Assembly: GCA_028339155.1 (NCBI GenBank)
Contig: JAOLBK010000010.1
Span: 32,408 to 96,407, forward strand
Direction of reading: 5' to 3'
Source of the DNA: Litorivicinus sp.
Lineage (GTDB): Bacteria > Pseudomonadota > Gammaproteobacteria > Pseudomonadales > Litorivicinaceae
Length of the DNA: 64,000 bases
Below, piece after piece: positions 43,453 to 51,949 of this stretch (position 1 is the first letter of the stretch; the number at the start of each line of letters is the position of its first letter). The position numbers and the translations under genes are program-made. Under the pieces are notes generated by a model that saw nothing but the letters and a program-made list of their open reading frames with translations, was not told the DNA's origin and searched no databases.

Positions 43453-45318
43453 CTACTGAGCATCTATTTGATCAAGTTCAAGCGCTTGCATAGTCATTCT
43501 AAGTTGAGCGTTTGGCATTCCGTATCCCTGATACCCATCTCGCTGCACGATCTCAAAACAAAATCTTCCTTGGATCAACTGCGTGTAAATTTGATGAAAA
43601 CAGCCGTATTCATCCTCGTCATAAAGAATGTGTAGTTTTTTCATTCGGGCGAGGTATTCCTCATTTATATTAAAGCGACTATGAAGGTCCTCGTAGTAGT
43701 TATCGGTAGTATTCATAATTGGCACTGAATTGGCCCACAGCGATTCAGCTACATCAAAGATGGATGGCGTTTCAAAAGCGATGTGATTGACGCCAGAACC
43801 TGAATAAGTTCTCTGGATTCGTCCTTGAACTGTTTCTTGGGAACCGGTGCTATTGATCGTAAGCGCGAGAGATCGACTCCGATTTTCAAAGACGAGAGAT
43901 CTAACGAGTCCTGATGGATCAGTGACATTAACCGCCTCAGTCGGCACGAGCTCGAATAAGGACTTGTAAAGTAGAGCCGCTTGAAGTGCTTCGTCAAAAT
44001 TCATTGAGGTGGCAACATGATCGACCCGGGTTAAATAATTCTTTGAAGGCCTCGGACATTGCTCGACAAATTCACGATCCCAGTGTGGGGATTGCTCATC
44101 GGGATTGACAAAATACAATTGAGGCCCGCCTGGACCCTCAATCGAAGCCAAGCCGTGTGTGTCTTTTTCGGGATCACCGTAAGCGATTTTGTAGCCTAAT
44201 TTATTCGCTCTCTCGACTAAGCCAGCCGGCCGCTTAATAGCGATTCCGTAAGCACATACTGAGAGGCCGTGTTCGTCGTGATAGCGGTGTGCAAACGATC
44301 CATCCTCTCTGTTAAAGACAAGATTTATTTGGCCCTGCGTCCACCTTTCGACATTCTTTGCCTTGTGCAGTCCGTTTAGGGTGAAACCGAGTCCTGTCAG
44401 GACATTTGACAATTGAACATGTTCGATATCGCTCACCGCAAATTCGATAAATTCAATGCCTGTCGGTTGACCTATCTCCGGAAGCCCATCAAGTTTTAAA
44501 TTGTTGGAATGCTCAGACGCTTGATTAAGGTAAGTCAGTGATCGATATCCGTCGTTAGCGGTTTTAAATGGATCGCTGGACCTAAACTGATCATTAAATA
44601 TCTCGAGTGACAAAAGGTCATTATAGCCACTGGCTTTCAGTAGCGTCATGAAACTGTTCAAAGGCAGCTGTCCTTGGCCCGGAAAACACCTATGGTGTCG
44701 AGACCATGACATGGGGTCCATCGCGAGTTTTGGGGCGTCTGCTATCTGCACTAGAAAAATCTTTTCTGGAGGTATGTTGGCTATTTGACCAAGATCACAT
44801 TGACGACTAAAGATGTGAAATGTGTCTAGGCATATACCTAGTGCTTGATGATCTGCTCGCCTTACCGCTTCCCATGCATCTCTGTAGTCCCAAACAATGG
44901 GCGACCAACTCAGGGCTTCGTAAGCTATTTTCAAGTTCCGTTTATCAGCGCGAACTGCTAGTTCATGGAGGTCTTCAGAGATTTGGCTTATGCCGGCTTT
45001 GGCTTGAGGATGAACGCTGGAGCAAATCATTAATAATTCGGCGTCCAATTCTTGCATTAGATCAAATTTCTTTTCTGCCCGATCGAACGCGTTTTGACGA
45101 AGGGGATTGGGTAATCCTTCGAAATCACGGAACGGCTGATAAGCACATATTTTTAGACCTAAACTCTGTGCGAGCCGACCAATTTCAGTTGGGCTTTTTT
45201 TCGAGGTGATAAGATCGTTTTCAAAGATTTCTATTCCTTGAAATCCGGCCTCGGATATTGCAACCATTTTTTGTTCTAACGTACCCGATATTGAAATGGT
45301 AGCTATGGAATAATTCAT
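43453..45318 (-). CDS. quiC: 3-Dehydroshikimate dehydratase with fused HPPD-like domain
   Basis: 621 residues in two parts. The N-terminal TIM barrel (1-280) has metal-ligand candidates Glu134 (AYEALSW), Asp165 (CLDTFH), Gln191 (LVQIADAP) and Glu239 (SLEIFND), the arrangement of bacterial DSDs. The C-terminal part (about 290-610) has two vicinal-oxygen-chelate repeats like 4-hydroxyphenylpyruvate dioxygenase, including GVNHIAFET. It dehydrates 3-dehydroshikimate to protocatechuate, linking quinate/shikimate use to LigAB. Its ATG overlaps the stop of the upstream small ORF (TAATG). Confidence 0.92.
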   Translation of the reverse strand: MNYSIATISISGTLEQKMVAISEAGFQGIEIFENDLITSKKSPTEIGRLAQSLGLKICAYQPFRDFEGLPNPLRQNAFDRAEKKFDLMQELDAELLMICSSVHPQAKAGISQISEDLHELAVRADKRNLKIAYEALSWSPIVWDYRDAWEAVRRADHQALGICLDTFHIFSRQCDLGQIANIPPEKIFLVQIADAPKLAMDPMSWSRHHRCFPGQGQLPLNSFMTLLKASGYNDLLSLEIFNDQFRSSDPFKTANDGYRSLTYLNQASEHSNNLKLDGLPEIGQPTGIEFIEFAVSDIEHVQLSNVLTGLGFTLNGLHKAKNVERWTQGQINLVFNREDGSFAHRYHDEHGLSVCAYGIAIKRPAGLVERANKLGYKIAYGDPEKDTHGLASIEGPGGPQLYFVNPDEQSPHWDREFVEQCPRPSKNYLTRVDHVATSMNFDEALQAALLYKSLFELVPTEAVNVTDPSGLVRSLVFENRSRSLALTINSTGSQETVQGRIQRTYSGSGVNHIAFETPSIFDVAESLWANSVPIMNTTDNYYEDLHSRFNINEEYLARMKKLHILYDEDEYGCFHQIYTQLIQGRFCFEIVQRDGYQGYGMPNAQLRMTMQALELDQIDAQ

Positions 45319-45557
45319 TAAATGTTTGCCTTAAATGAGAGGATCAAAATTTTCAAGACCTCTTTCCGGACTAATGTTTCGTCAATGGTTTGGTTTATCC
45401 AGAATCCGAAAGCATCAATACTCAGGTGCAAGAGTAATTCAATCTGTGAGATTATCTGGATTTTAGGCTCGATTACAATTTTTGAAAAATCCGTTTCCAA
45501 CGGAGTATAGGTCGCGTCAAATATCCAGGACTGTGAACCGATCAGTGATCGCGCCAT
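45318..45557 (-). CDS. 79-residue hypothetical protein translationally coupled to quiC
   Basis: ATG 45557 is preceded by GATAGGA at usable distance, an in-frame stop lies upstream, and its stop overlaps the quiC start by one base, so it is likely translated. I do not recognise it. It contains SQSWIFDATYTPLE and ends LVRKEVLKILILSFKANI. It might be the C-terminal remnant of a TetR-like regulator, which are common beside quinate genes, but no HTH is present. Function unknown. Confidence 0.5.
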   Translation of the reverse strand: MARSLIGSQSWIFDATYTPLETDFSKIVIEPKIQIISQIELLLHLSIDAFGFWINQTIDETLVRKEVLKILILSFKANI

Positions 45558-45922
45558 TGGTATTCCTATCGTTTTTCAATGCCCCATTGGGTTGCAACGT
45601 GCAATGCAGGCTATTAATTAATAGCCCCTTGTCGTTTTCTAAATATTATACCGGCATTTTTGAGGTTTTGAGGTAGAGGGCTTGTGCTTATGGGTTTTAG
45701 ATCAAAAAACGTCATGCTTTCCAAGTTGGATGCATTTAGTGTTGTTGTGAGTCACAAATTGTCGACTCTAGAATGGAATGACCATTAGGGCTTAGAATTG
45801 ATTGATAAGGCAATGTAGTAGGAATTAAGAGACATGATTTCTTGGATCCGATGATTATGTTGTCGTTTGCTAAACTGACTTTGTCAGATTTTTGATTCAA
45901 ACCAGATAAAGGAATTAACAGT
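45558..45922. promoter_or_regulatory. Divergent intergenic region with a perfect 18-bp palindrome
   Basis: 365 bases without a credible gene between the quiC transcript (minus) and the aldo/keto reductase (plus). GGCTATTAATTAATAGCC (45609-45626) is a perfect palindrome 52 bases upstream of the minus-strand ATG and a candidate operator. A small hairpin CTGAC-TTT-GTCAG with a T-run (45875-45892) lies in the leader of the reductase. No sigma-70 pair stands out. Confidence 0.4.
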
Positions 45923-46921
45923 ATGTCCGCTAAGGTGCGCTTGGGCGATCGTGAAGTTAACACTATAGGTTATGGTTGCATGGGTTTATCGCAGGCATAT
46001 GAGCCATGCGAAGAAAGTCAGGGTATTACTGCATTGAATGCAGTTCTGGACATGGGTTATGACCATTTAGACACAGCAGCACTCTACGGATTTGGGCATA
46101 ACGAAGAGCTCTTGAATAAAGCTATAGGCCATCGTCGTAACGAGTATTTTCTGGCATCAAAATGTGGTTTATTCCGCGACCGGAGTGGCAAGCGCGAAAT
46201 TAACGGGCGTCCAGAGGTGTTGAAAAAGACTTGCGAAGATAGCTTGCGTCGTTTGGGTACTGATTGCATAGACCTTCATTATCTTCATCGGATTGATCTC
46301 AATATTCCGATAGAGGAGAGCCTCGGTGCTTTCACCGAGTTGCGGGACGAAGGAAAAATTCGTTATATCGGAATTTCTGAGCCTTCGCTGGAGACCTTAG
46401 AAAGGGCGTCCGCTTTTTGCGAGGTTGCCGCTGTTCAGTCAGAGCTTTCTTTGTGGACGAGAAGCCCAAATGATCTGATTGCAAAACGGTGTCAAGAAAA
46501 AGGGATTACTTTCGTAGCCTATTCACCTTTAGGTCGTGGATTTTTGGGTGGGAATATTGTGGATATGGAAGTCCTTGATCAGTCGGACATAAGACATACG
46601 ATGCCGCGCTTCAAAGGTGACTCGTTTGAGCAAAACCTCGGTCGGATAGGTGAGCTTGGTGTTTTGGCAGCATCGCTGAATGTTACGGCAGCGCAGCTAG
46701 CATTAGCTTGGGTCGTTGCGCAGGGCCCAAACGTGATGGCAATTCCAGGGACGCGTTTTGCTAATCGTGCTAAGGATAATTTAGCGGTGTCTGAGATATT
46801 GTTCGACGCATCGGTGATTGATGAGGCAGGAATGATTCTTAATCCCGACAATATTCTGGGCGAGCGATGGGGCGATAAGATTATGAGAGAAGTTGATTCT
46901 GAACAGTATCGCTATGTTTGA
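45923..46921 (+). CDS. Aldo/keto reductase
   Basis: 332-residue NADPH-dependent (beta/alpha)8 reductase. The catalytic tetrad is visible: Asp50 and Tyr55 (HLDTAALYG), Lys80 (LASKCGL) and His122 (LHYLHRID). VAYSPLGRGFLGG and AIPGTRFANRAKDN are typical of the YakC/AKR13-like group. AAAGGAA precedes ATG 45923. It appears monocistronic, with the TTT operon starting 157 bases later. Substrate aldehyde or ketone unknown. Confidence 0.87.
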   Translation: MSAKVRLGDREVNTIGYGCMGLSQAYEPCEESQGITALNAVLDMGYDHLDTAALYGFGHNEELLNKAIGHRRNEYFLASKCGLFRDRSGKREINGRPEVLKKTCEDSLRRLGTDCIDLHYLHRIDLNIPIEESLGAFTELRDEGKIRYIGISEPSLETLERASAFCEVAAVQSELSLWTRSPNDLIAKRCQEKGITFVAYSPLGRGFLGGNIVDMEVLDQSDIRHTMPRFKGDSFEQNLGRIGELGVLAASLNVTAAQLALAWVVAQGPNVMAIPGTRFANRAKDNLAVSEILFDASVIDEAGMILNPDNILGERWGDKIMREVDSEQYRYV

Positions 46922-47078
46922 CGCATATTAAACTGGATTCGGAGGTGGATCTGGACCGAGTATAGGGCATACCAATCTGATATTAGACAGTCAACTCGCA
47001 ACCGTGGGACGTTATTGTGACCCTGTGGATAGTAATTCACAGATAAAAATTATAAAAATCAATCATGGAGGATTCTTA

Positions 47079-48047
47079 ATGAAGAATTTGACTCGATTAA
47101 GCTCGTGTCTTGCGAGTATTGTTTTGTTGCTAAGTGCAAGCATTGCCCAAGCGGCATTTCCTGATAAGCCAATTACGCTGATTGTTCCATTTAAGCCAGG
47201 CGGCTCGAATGACATCGTGGCGCGTCAATTGGGTAAGCAATTGTCGGCCGATTGGGGGCAGCCTGTAGTGATCGAAAACAAGCCAGGGGCTGGATCTGAT
47301 GTGGGTTCTGCCTATACGGCTTCGCAAAAGGCTGATGGATACACAATTCAAATTGCTTCGGTCACATTTACGATGAGGCCAGCAATTATTGCAAAGCAAC
47401 CGTTTGATGCCCAAAATGATTTTACTCGGATTGCACTGGTGGGCCAAAGTCCATTAATGCTAGGTGTTCGTCCAGGTGCACCAGCAGACAATGCAAAAGA
47501 TTATTTTGAATATCTGCGTTCGAAGCCAGGTCAGTTGAGCTACGGTGCGACTGGTGTTGGAAGTATTCAGCACTTTGCTGGTGAAATCCTCAGGAAAGCG
47601 ATTGGATCAGATATTCAAGCGGTTCAGTACAAGGGTGGCGCTCCTGCAATGAAGGATGTGATGGGTGATCATATCGAATTCTCGATTGGTTCTCTGACCC
47701 AGATGTTGCCACCATACAAGGCCGGCCAAATAAAAGGTCTTGCGGTGACGAGCGCGACGCGTTCCGAGTCAGCGCCTGAAATACCTACACTTCAAGAAGT
47801 TGGTGTTGATGGCTATGAGATCGTTCAGTGGTGGGGTATTTTAGGTCCTAAAGGGATTCCAGGCGATATCGTTAATACGTTGAATTCATCTATAAATAAG
47901 GTGTTGAAAACATCTGAATTCAAGGAGGCACTTGCGAAGAAGGGAAGCACTCCTCGGCCAATGTCTGTTCCAGAGTTTAGCGCTTGGATGGATAAGAACT
48001 TTAGTACTTGGATTCGAGTAGCTAAAGAGCAAAATATCAAGAAATAA
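47079..48047 (+). CDS. tctC: Classical TctC periplasmic receptor
   Basis: 322 residues from ATG 47079, which has GGAGG (47067-47071) and begins a signal peptide ending SASIAQA; the frame opens earlier at 47004 without support. The mature protein starts FPDKPITLIVPFKPGGSND, the classical TctC/BugE form, with VIENKPGAGSDVG and GYTIQIAS. It is clearly different from the two other receptors here. It delivers a carboxylate to the TctBA pair downstream. A hairpin separates it from tctB. Confidence 0.92.
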   Translation: MKNLTRLSSCLASIVLLLSASIAQAAFPDKPITLIVPFKPGGSNDIVARQLGKQLSADWGQPVVIENKPGAGSDVGSAYTASQKADGYTIQIASVTFTMRPAIIAKQPFDAQNDFTRIALVGQSPLMLGVRPGAPADNAKDYFEYLRSKPGQLSYGATGVGSIQHFAGEILRKAIGSDIQAVQYKGGAPAMKDVMGDHIEFSIGSLTQMLPPYKAGQIKGLAVTSATRSESAPEIPTLQEVGVDGYEIVQWWGILGPKGIPGDIVNTLNSSINKVLKTSEFKEALAKKGSTPRPMSVPEFSAWMDKNFSTWIRVAKEQNIKK

Positions 48048-48055
48048 TCAATTGG

Positions 48056-48080
48056 GCGCCCTGGTTAGGGCGCTTTTCTT
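48056..48080 (+). terminator. Intra-operon attenuator-like terminator between tctC and tctB
   Basis: GCGCCCT (48056-48062), loop GGTT, AGGGCGC (48067-48073), then TTTTCTT. It is a compact rho-independent-type hairpin 8 bases after the tctC stop, with tctB starting only 20 bases after it. Partial termination would give more receptor than membrane subunits. Confidence 0.7.
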
Positions 48081-48093
48081 GGATTTAAAAATT

Positions 48094-48555
48094 ATGAAAC
48101 GGTCGTTTGCTTTGTCTAATGACATGGTCGCATCTTTCTTAATTCTGGCCATTTCGTTATTTTATTTTATTGGGTCACATGAGTATGACATGGGCTCCGT
48201 TCGACACATGGGTCCGGGTTATCTTCCACGGGCATATGCCATTGTTGGGCTCATTTTAAGTGTTTTGATTTTCGTTAGTTCTATTCGAAAGGGTGATCGG
48301 GTGTCGTTGTCATTAGATTTGAGCTACGTCCGAGCTTTTTCGATGATTGTGATCGCTATTTCTGCGTTTGCATTGATCATTCCGGTTGCGGGATTGATTC
48401 CAGCAGCCTTCGTCACGGTAGTAATTGCAAGCCTCGGGTCGAACAAATTTCATTTCAAGACAGCACTTGGATTAGCAATAATTATTTCGGTTTTAATCTG
48501 GCTATTATTTTCGGTATTACTCGGTCTCCCCATGCCCGGATTGAAGGGTCTCTGA
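48094..48555 (+). CDS. tctB: TctB small membrane subunit
   Basis: 153 residues from ATG 48094. The frame is open to TTG 48052, but that region is the hairpin. Four hydrophobic segments and the TctB-like loop MGPGYLPRAYAIVGLILS after helix 1. It lies between tctC and tctA and is separated from tctA by one base. Confidence 0.85.
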   Translation: MKRSFALSNDMVASFLILAISLFYFIGSHEYDMGSVRHMGPGYLPRAYAIVGLILSVLIFVSSIRKGDRVSLSLDLSYVRAFSMIVIAISAFALIIPVAGLIPAAFVTVVIASLGSNKFHFKTALGLAIIISVLIWLLFSVLLGLPMPGLKGL

Positions 48556-48556
48556 T

Positions 48557-50068
48557 ATGGATATATTCGCGAATATAATGATTGGCCTTGATACGGCCAT
48601 CTCACCGGTCAATCTGCTTTATTGCTTTATTGGTGTGTTTCTCGGCACTTTTTTCGGTGTTTTGCCGGGCATTGGGTCATTGGCGGCAATATCGATGGTC
48701 TTGCCAGTGACTTTTTATCTTGAGCCGACGACGGCTTTGGTCATGTTGGGTGGCGTGTACTACGGTGCTGAGTACGGTGGTTCAACGGCGTCGATTTTAT
48801 TAAATTTACCAGGAACACCGTCCAATGCGGTTACTTGTATCGACGGCTACCCTATGGCCCAGAAAGGGAAAGCGGGTCTTGCCTTATTCATGACCACAAT
48901 CGCTTCCTATGTCGGAGGCACACTGGGCATTATCGCGTTATTTGTTTTGTCTCCGATAATTGTTGCTTGGGCACTTGTTTTTGGCCCAGCCGAATACTTT
49001 GCCATTATGATTCTGGGCTTGGTCGCAGCGGCCACAGTTACGCAAGATTCGCCAGCAAAAGGACTTGCTATGGTATGCCTCGGGCTATTGCTTGGTTGCA
49101 CAGGGATGGACCTGGAAACTGGTGTACCGCGATTTGAATATGAATTTATTGAACTCTATGAAGGATTCAGTTTCATTACGATAGCAATGGGCTTATTTGG
49201 TGTTTCTGAGATCATCTTTTCTGTAAAGACAGCTGTAGGTCGCACGTTTGATCAAGCAGTCACCTTCAAATCAATGCTGCCGTCGCGAGATGAATTGCGA
49301 CGATCGATTGCGCCCATGCTAAGAGGTGCTGGCGTCGGCGGATTTTTTGGTGCGTTGCCTGGAACGGGGCCAAGTATTGCAACGTTTGTTGGTTATGCGA
49401 TCGAGAAAAGAGTATCAGACCGACCGGAAGAATTTGGCAAAGGCGCAATCGAGGGAATTATGTCCCCTGAGTCCGCAAACAACGCGGCTGTTCAAACAGC
49501 GTTTATACCAACGCTGACGCTTGGTATTCCGGGTAGTGCGTCAATGGCTGTGATGATGGGTGCATTAATGATTCACGGTATTTCTCCAGGGCCCCAGTTG
49601 ATGGTAGAAAGGCCCGACATTTTTTGGGGTGTTGCCATGAGTTTTTGGATAGGAAATATCTTTTTATTGGTATTGAATATCCCTCTCATTGGCTTTTGGA
49701 TTCGTATTTTAAAGGTTCCTTATCATTTGTTATATCCAGCCGTAATCGTTTTGATTTGCGTCGGCGTATATAGTTTTAGGACTTCCGGATTTGATATTGC
49801 GATGGTCCTATTGTTCGGAATGCTGGGCTTTGTTTTGAGATCTCTGAAATTTGAGATGGCCCCATTGTTGATTGGATTTATTTTGGGTCCAATGGTGGAA
49901 GAGAATCTTCGTCGAGCGATGTTAATTTTTAGAGGTGATTTTTGGGCGATGGTTGAGCGGCCGATTTCTGGAACACTCCTCTTCCTTACTTTGATACTGC
50001 TTCTTTATACGACCTATCAAATATTCTTTCCCAAGAAAAAAATAGTTGCAGGAGATTCTGCTCAATGA
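48557..50068 (+). CDS. tctA: TctA large membrane subunit
   Basis: 503 residues, the usual unfused TctA length. Signatures: GVLPGIGSLAAISMVLP, YGGSTASILLNLPGTPSNAVT and the inverted copy GALPGTGPSIATF plus PTLTLGIPGSASMAVMMG. It forms the transport channel with TctB. Its stop overlaps the start of the short-chain dehydrogenase (ATGA), linking transport to metabolism of the cargo. Confidence 0.93.
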   Translation: MDIFANIMIGLDTAISPVNLLYCFIGVFLGTFFGVLPGIGSLAAISMVLPVTFYLEPTTALVMLGGVYYGAEYGGSTASILLNLPGTPSNAVTCIDGYPMAQKGKAGLALFMTTIASYVGGTLGIIALFVLSPIIVAWALVFGPAEYFAIMILGLVAAATVTQDSPAKGLAMVCLGLLLGCTGMDLETGVPRFEYEFIELYEGFSFITIAMGLFGVSEIIFSVKTAVGRTFDQAVTFKSMLPSRDELRRSIAPMLRGAGVGGFFGALPGTGPSIATFVGYAIEKRVSDRPEEFGKGAIEGIMSPESANNAAVQTAFIPTLTLGIPGSASMAVMMGALMIHGISPGPQLMVERPDIFWGVAMSFWIGNIFLLVLNIPLIGFWIRILKVPYHLLYPAVIVLICVGVYSFRTSGFDIAMVLLFGMLGFVLRSLKFEMAPLLIGFILGPMVEENLRRAMLIFRGDFWAMVERPISGTLLFLTLILLLYTTYQIFFPKKKIVAGDSAQ

Positions 50069-50850
50069 AAACCATCAATCTTCAAAATAAAGTGGCTTTG
50101 ATTACGGGGGGCAGCTCTGGGCTTGGAAAAGCAATTGCCAAGGAGTTTGTGAGTTGCGGTGCATCGGTTTGTATTATTGCTCGAACAGCAGCCAATATCG
50201 AAGAGACTGTTCACGAAATTCAGAGCGTTGGAAGTGGCCAAATCCGAGGATTCGTTTGTGATATTACTGATCAGGAAAAAACGGCTGAGGTACTTGGTCA
50301 AATTATTTTGGAGCTTGGCGGTGTCGATATTCTAGTGAATAACGCAGGCAGCTCATCCCGCAAAAATGCGGATGAATTAACCACCGAAGATATGATTTTA
50401 GATATGGATTTAAAGCTATTTGCAAATATGCGATTGGTTCAGTTGTGTTTGGGTCAGATGCGAGCTAAACGTTGGGGTCGAATAATTAATATTGTTTCCA
50501 TTGGCGGTAAAGTACCTGGTGGGAGTAGTGCACCGACAGCCTTGAGTAGAGCTTCAGGGATCACGTGGACGAAGATCTTGGCGACAGAACTTGCACCGGA
50601 CAATGTACTCGTGAACGCCTTGTGTATTGGTAAAATAAAGAGTGGTCAGTGGGAGCGCAGGTACGCAGCAAGTGGCTCTAATGACTCCTATGAAGAGTTT
50701 TTATCCCCGGTCGCAAAGACTATCCCAATTGGTCGTTTGGGTGAATCAGAAGAGCTTGCGAATGTGGCATGTTTTTTAGCCTCCGACTTAGCGAGCTATG
50801 TCACGGGAGTGGCATTGAACGTTGACGGCGGGCTTTGTCCGGTTACCTGA
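50065..50850 (+). CDS. Short-chain dehydrogenase/reductase with altered active site
   Basis: 261 residues. The cofactor loop GGSSGLG (15-21) and VNNAGSS are intact. The canonical Ser-x12-Tyr-x3-Lys is changed: Ser145 is present, but the Tyr and Lys positions hold Thr158 and Arg162 (APTALSRASG). Variants of this kind exist in a subgroup of FabG-like proteins with unclear activity. The start overlaps the tctA stop. It may still bind NAD(P) and act differently, or need another catalytic residue. Confidence 0.82.
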   Translation: MKTINLQNKVALITGGSSGLGKAIAKEFVSCGASVCIIARTAANIEETVHEIQSVGSGQIRGFVCDITDQEKTAEVLGQIILELGGVDILVNNAGSSSRKNADELTTEDMILDMDLKLFANMRLVQLCLGQMRAKRWGRIINIVSIGGKVPGGSSAPTALSRASGITWTKILATELAPDNVLVNALCIGKIKSGQWERRYAASGSNDSYEEFLSPVAKTIPIGRLGESEELANVACFLASDLASYVTGVALNVDGGLCPVT

Positions 50851-50855
50851 TAGGC

Positions 50856-51416
50856 GTGGATTCCAAAACACCTGAATTGCACCCATCGAATCAGCCGGAT
50901 TTAACAGATTTGTTTTTGACTTTCCTCCGTATAGGGTTGCTAGGATTCGGAGGAGTTTTGGCAGTCTCGAGGATCGAGCTCGTTGATAAAAAAGGTTGGC
51001 TTTCAGAGCAAGAATTCGTCGAAATGCTCGGTATTTGTAATTTTCTCCCAGGAGCAAATGTGGTATCCCTAGCTGTTTTTGTGGGCGGAATCAACCAAGG
51101 GCTGATGGGGTCTGTGGTTGCTTTTATAGGCCTGATTTCGGCGCCAATTGTTATTATAATGGTGCTTGCCCATAACTATACTCAATGGATTGAGAACTCC
51201 TATTTCAGGGCAAGTTTGTCGATGATGGCTAGTTGTGGCGCGGGAATTATCGTAGCGATTGCGATTCGATTATTTCAGGAATTAGAGAAGTCCTTGCGTT
51301 ACCTCCTTACGGTAGGCGTTATTGTTACCTGTGTCTCTGTGCTAGGTCTTTCAATTATCCCAGTTGTGATGGTTGTCGCGCCAATTGCCATGTTCTTAGA
51401 GGCCAGAGAAAAGTGA
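50856..51416 (+). CDS. chrA: Single-domain CHR (chromate transporter family) protein, first of pair
   Basis: About 186 residues, one CHR domain: FLTFLRIGLLGFGGVLAVSRIELVD with the conserved GFGG, and GWLSEQEFVEMLGICNFLPGANVVSLAVFVG with the PGPN-like motif changed to PGAN. The start is uncertain: GTG 50856 and TTG 50835 are both in frame with weak ribosome sites. The next gene encodes the second CHR domain. Short CHR proteins work as pairs. In this catabolic setting the anion may be other than chromate. Confidence 0.83.
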   Translation: MDSKTPELHPSNQPDLTDLFLTFLRIGLLGFGGVLAVSRIELVDKKGWLSEQEFVEMLGICNFLPGANVVSLAVFVGGINQGLMGSVVAFIGLISAPIVIIMVLAHNYTQWIENSYFRASLSMMASCGAGIIVAIAIRLFQELEKSLRYLLTVGVIVTCVSVLGLSIIPVVMVVAPIAMFLEAREK

Positions 51417-51949
51417 GCGAAACCCTTCTCAGTCTGACGCTGTATCTGACGGTTTTATCGTTGTTCGCTGTCGGCGGTTTGAATGGTATGTTGCCTGAGT
51501 TGCATCGGATTCTTGTGGATAAAGAGGGCTGGCTCACAACCCAACAATTTTCCGAATTGTTTGCACTTTGTCAGGCAGCGCCTGGACCTAATTCGATATT
51601 TATCTCAGTTCTTGGATTTGAAATAGGAGGCTTGATAGGGGCCCTTGTAACTACCGTAGCCTTTACGCTACCTGCTTTTTTTATTGCCTATTTAATGATG
51701 CGAGTATGGGTTGTGTCTGGAGAGCAGCGATGGTTCGTTGTGATCAGAAAAGGTCTAACACCGATCACTGTGGGGCTCATTGTTTCCAGCGCATGGTTTA
51801 TTGCAGAGACCACTGCTGTGGATCCGACGAATGTAATTGTTACTTGTGTAGCTGTATTTCTGATTTCTCGCTACCGCACGTCTCCGGCAGCCTTAATCTG
51901 TGTTGCCGGAATCTTTGGTGGGTCTTATGAGTTATTTTTATCTTTATGA
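51413..51949 (+). CDS. chrA: Single-domain CHR (chromate transporter family) protein, second of pair
   Basis: 178 residues from GTG 51413, which overlaps the first gene's stop (GTGA). One CHR domain: LTVLSLFAVGGLNGMLPELHRILVD and QFSELFALCQAAPGPNSIF with an intact PGPN. The frame is open upstream but only as a shadow of the first chrA. Its stop overlaps the convergent aldolase stop by 6 bases, so no terminator separates them. Confidence 0.83.
   Translation: MSETLLSLTLYLTVLSLFAVGGLNGMLPELHRILVDKEGWLTTQQFSELFALCQAAPGPNSIFISVLGFEIGGLIGALVTTVAFTLPAFFIAYLMMRVWVVSGEQRWFVVIRKGLTPITVGLIVSSAWFIAETTAVDPTNVIVTCVAVFLISRYRTSPAALICVAGIFGGSYELFLSL

Noticed and set aside
45736..45963. Minus-strand ORF of 75 codons upstream of the aldo/keto reductase
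   Set aside because: It overlaps the reductase start, shows no family features and has no clear ribosome site.
48052..48093. Longer TctB N-terminus from TTG 48052
   Set aside because: The stretch is the attenuator hairpin; the first hydrophobic helix and homology begin after ATG 48094.
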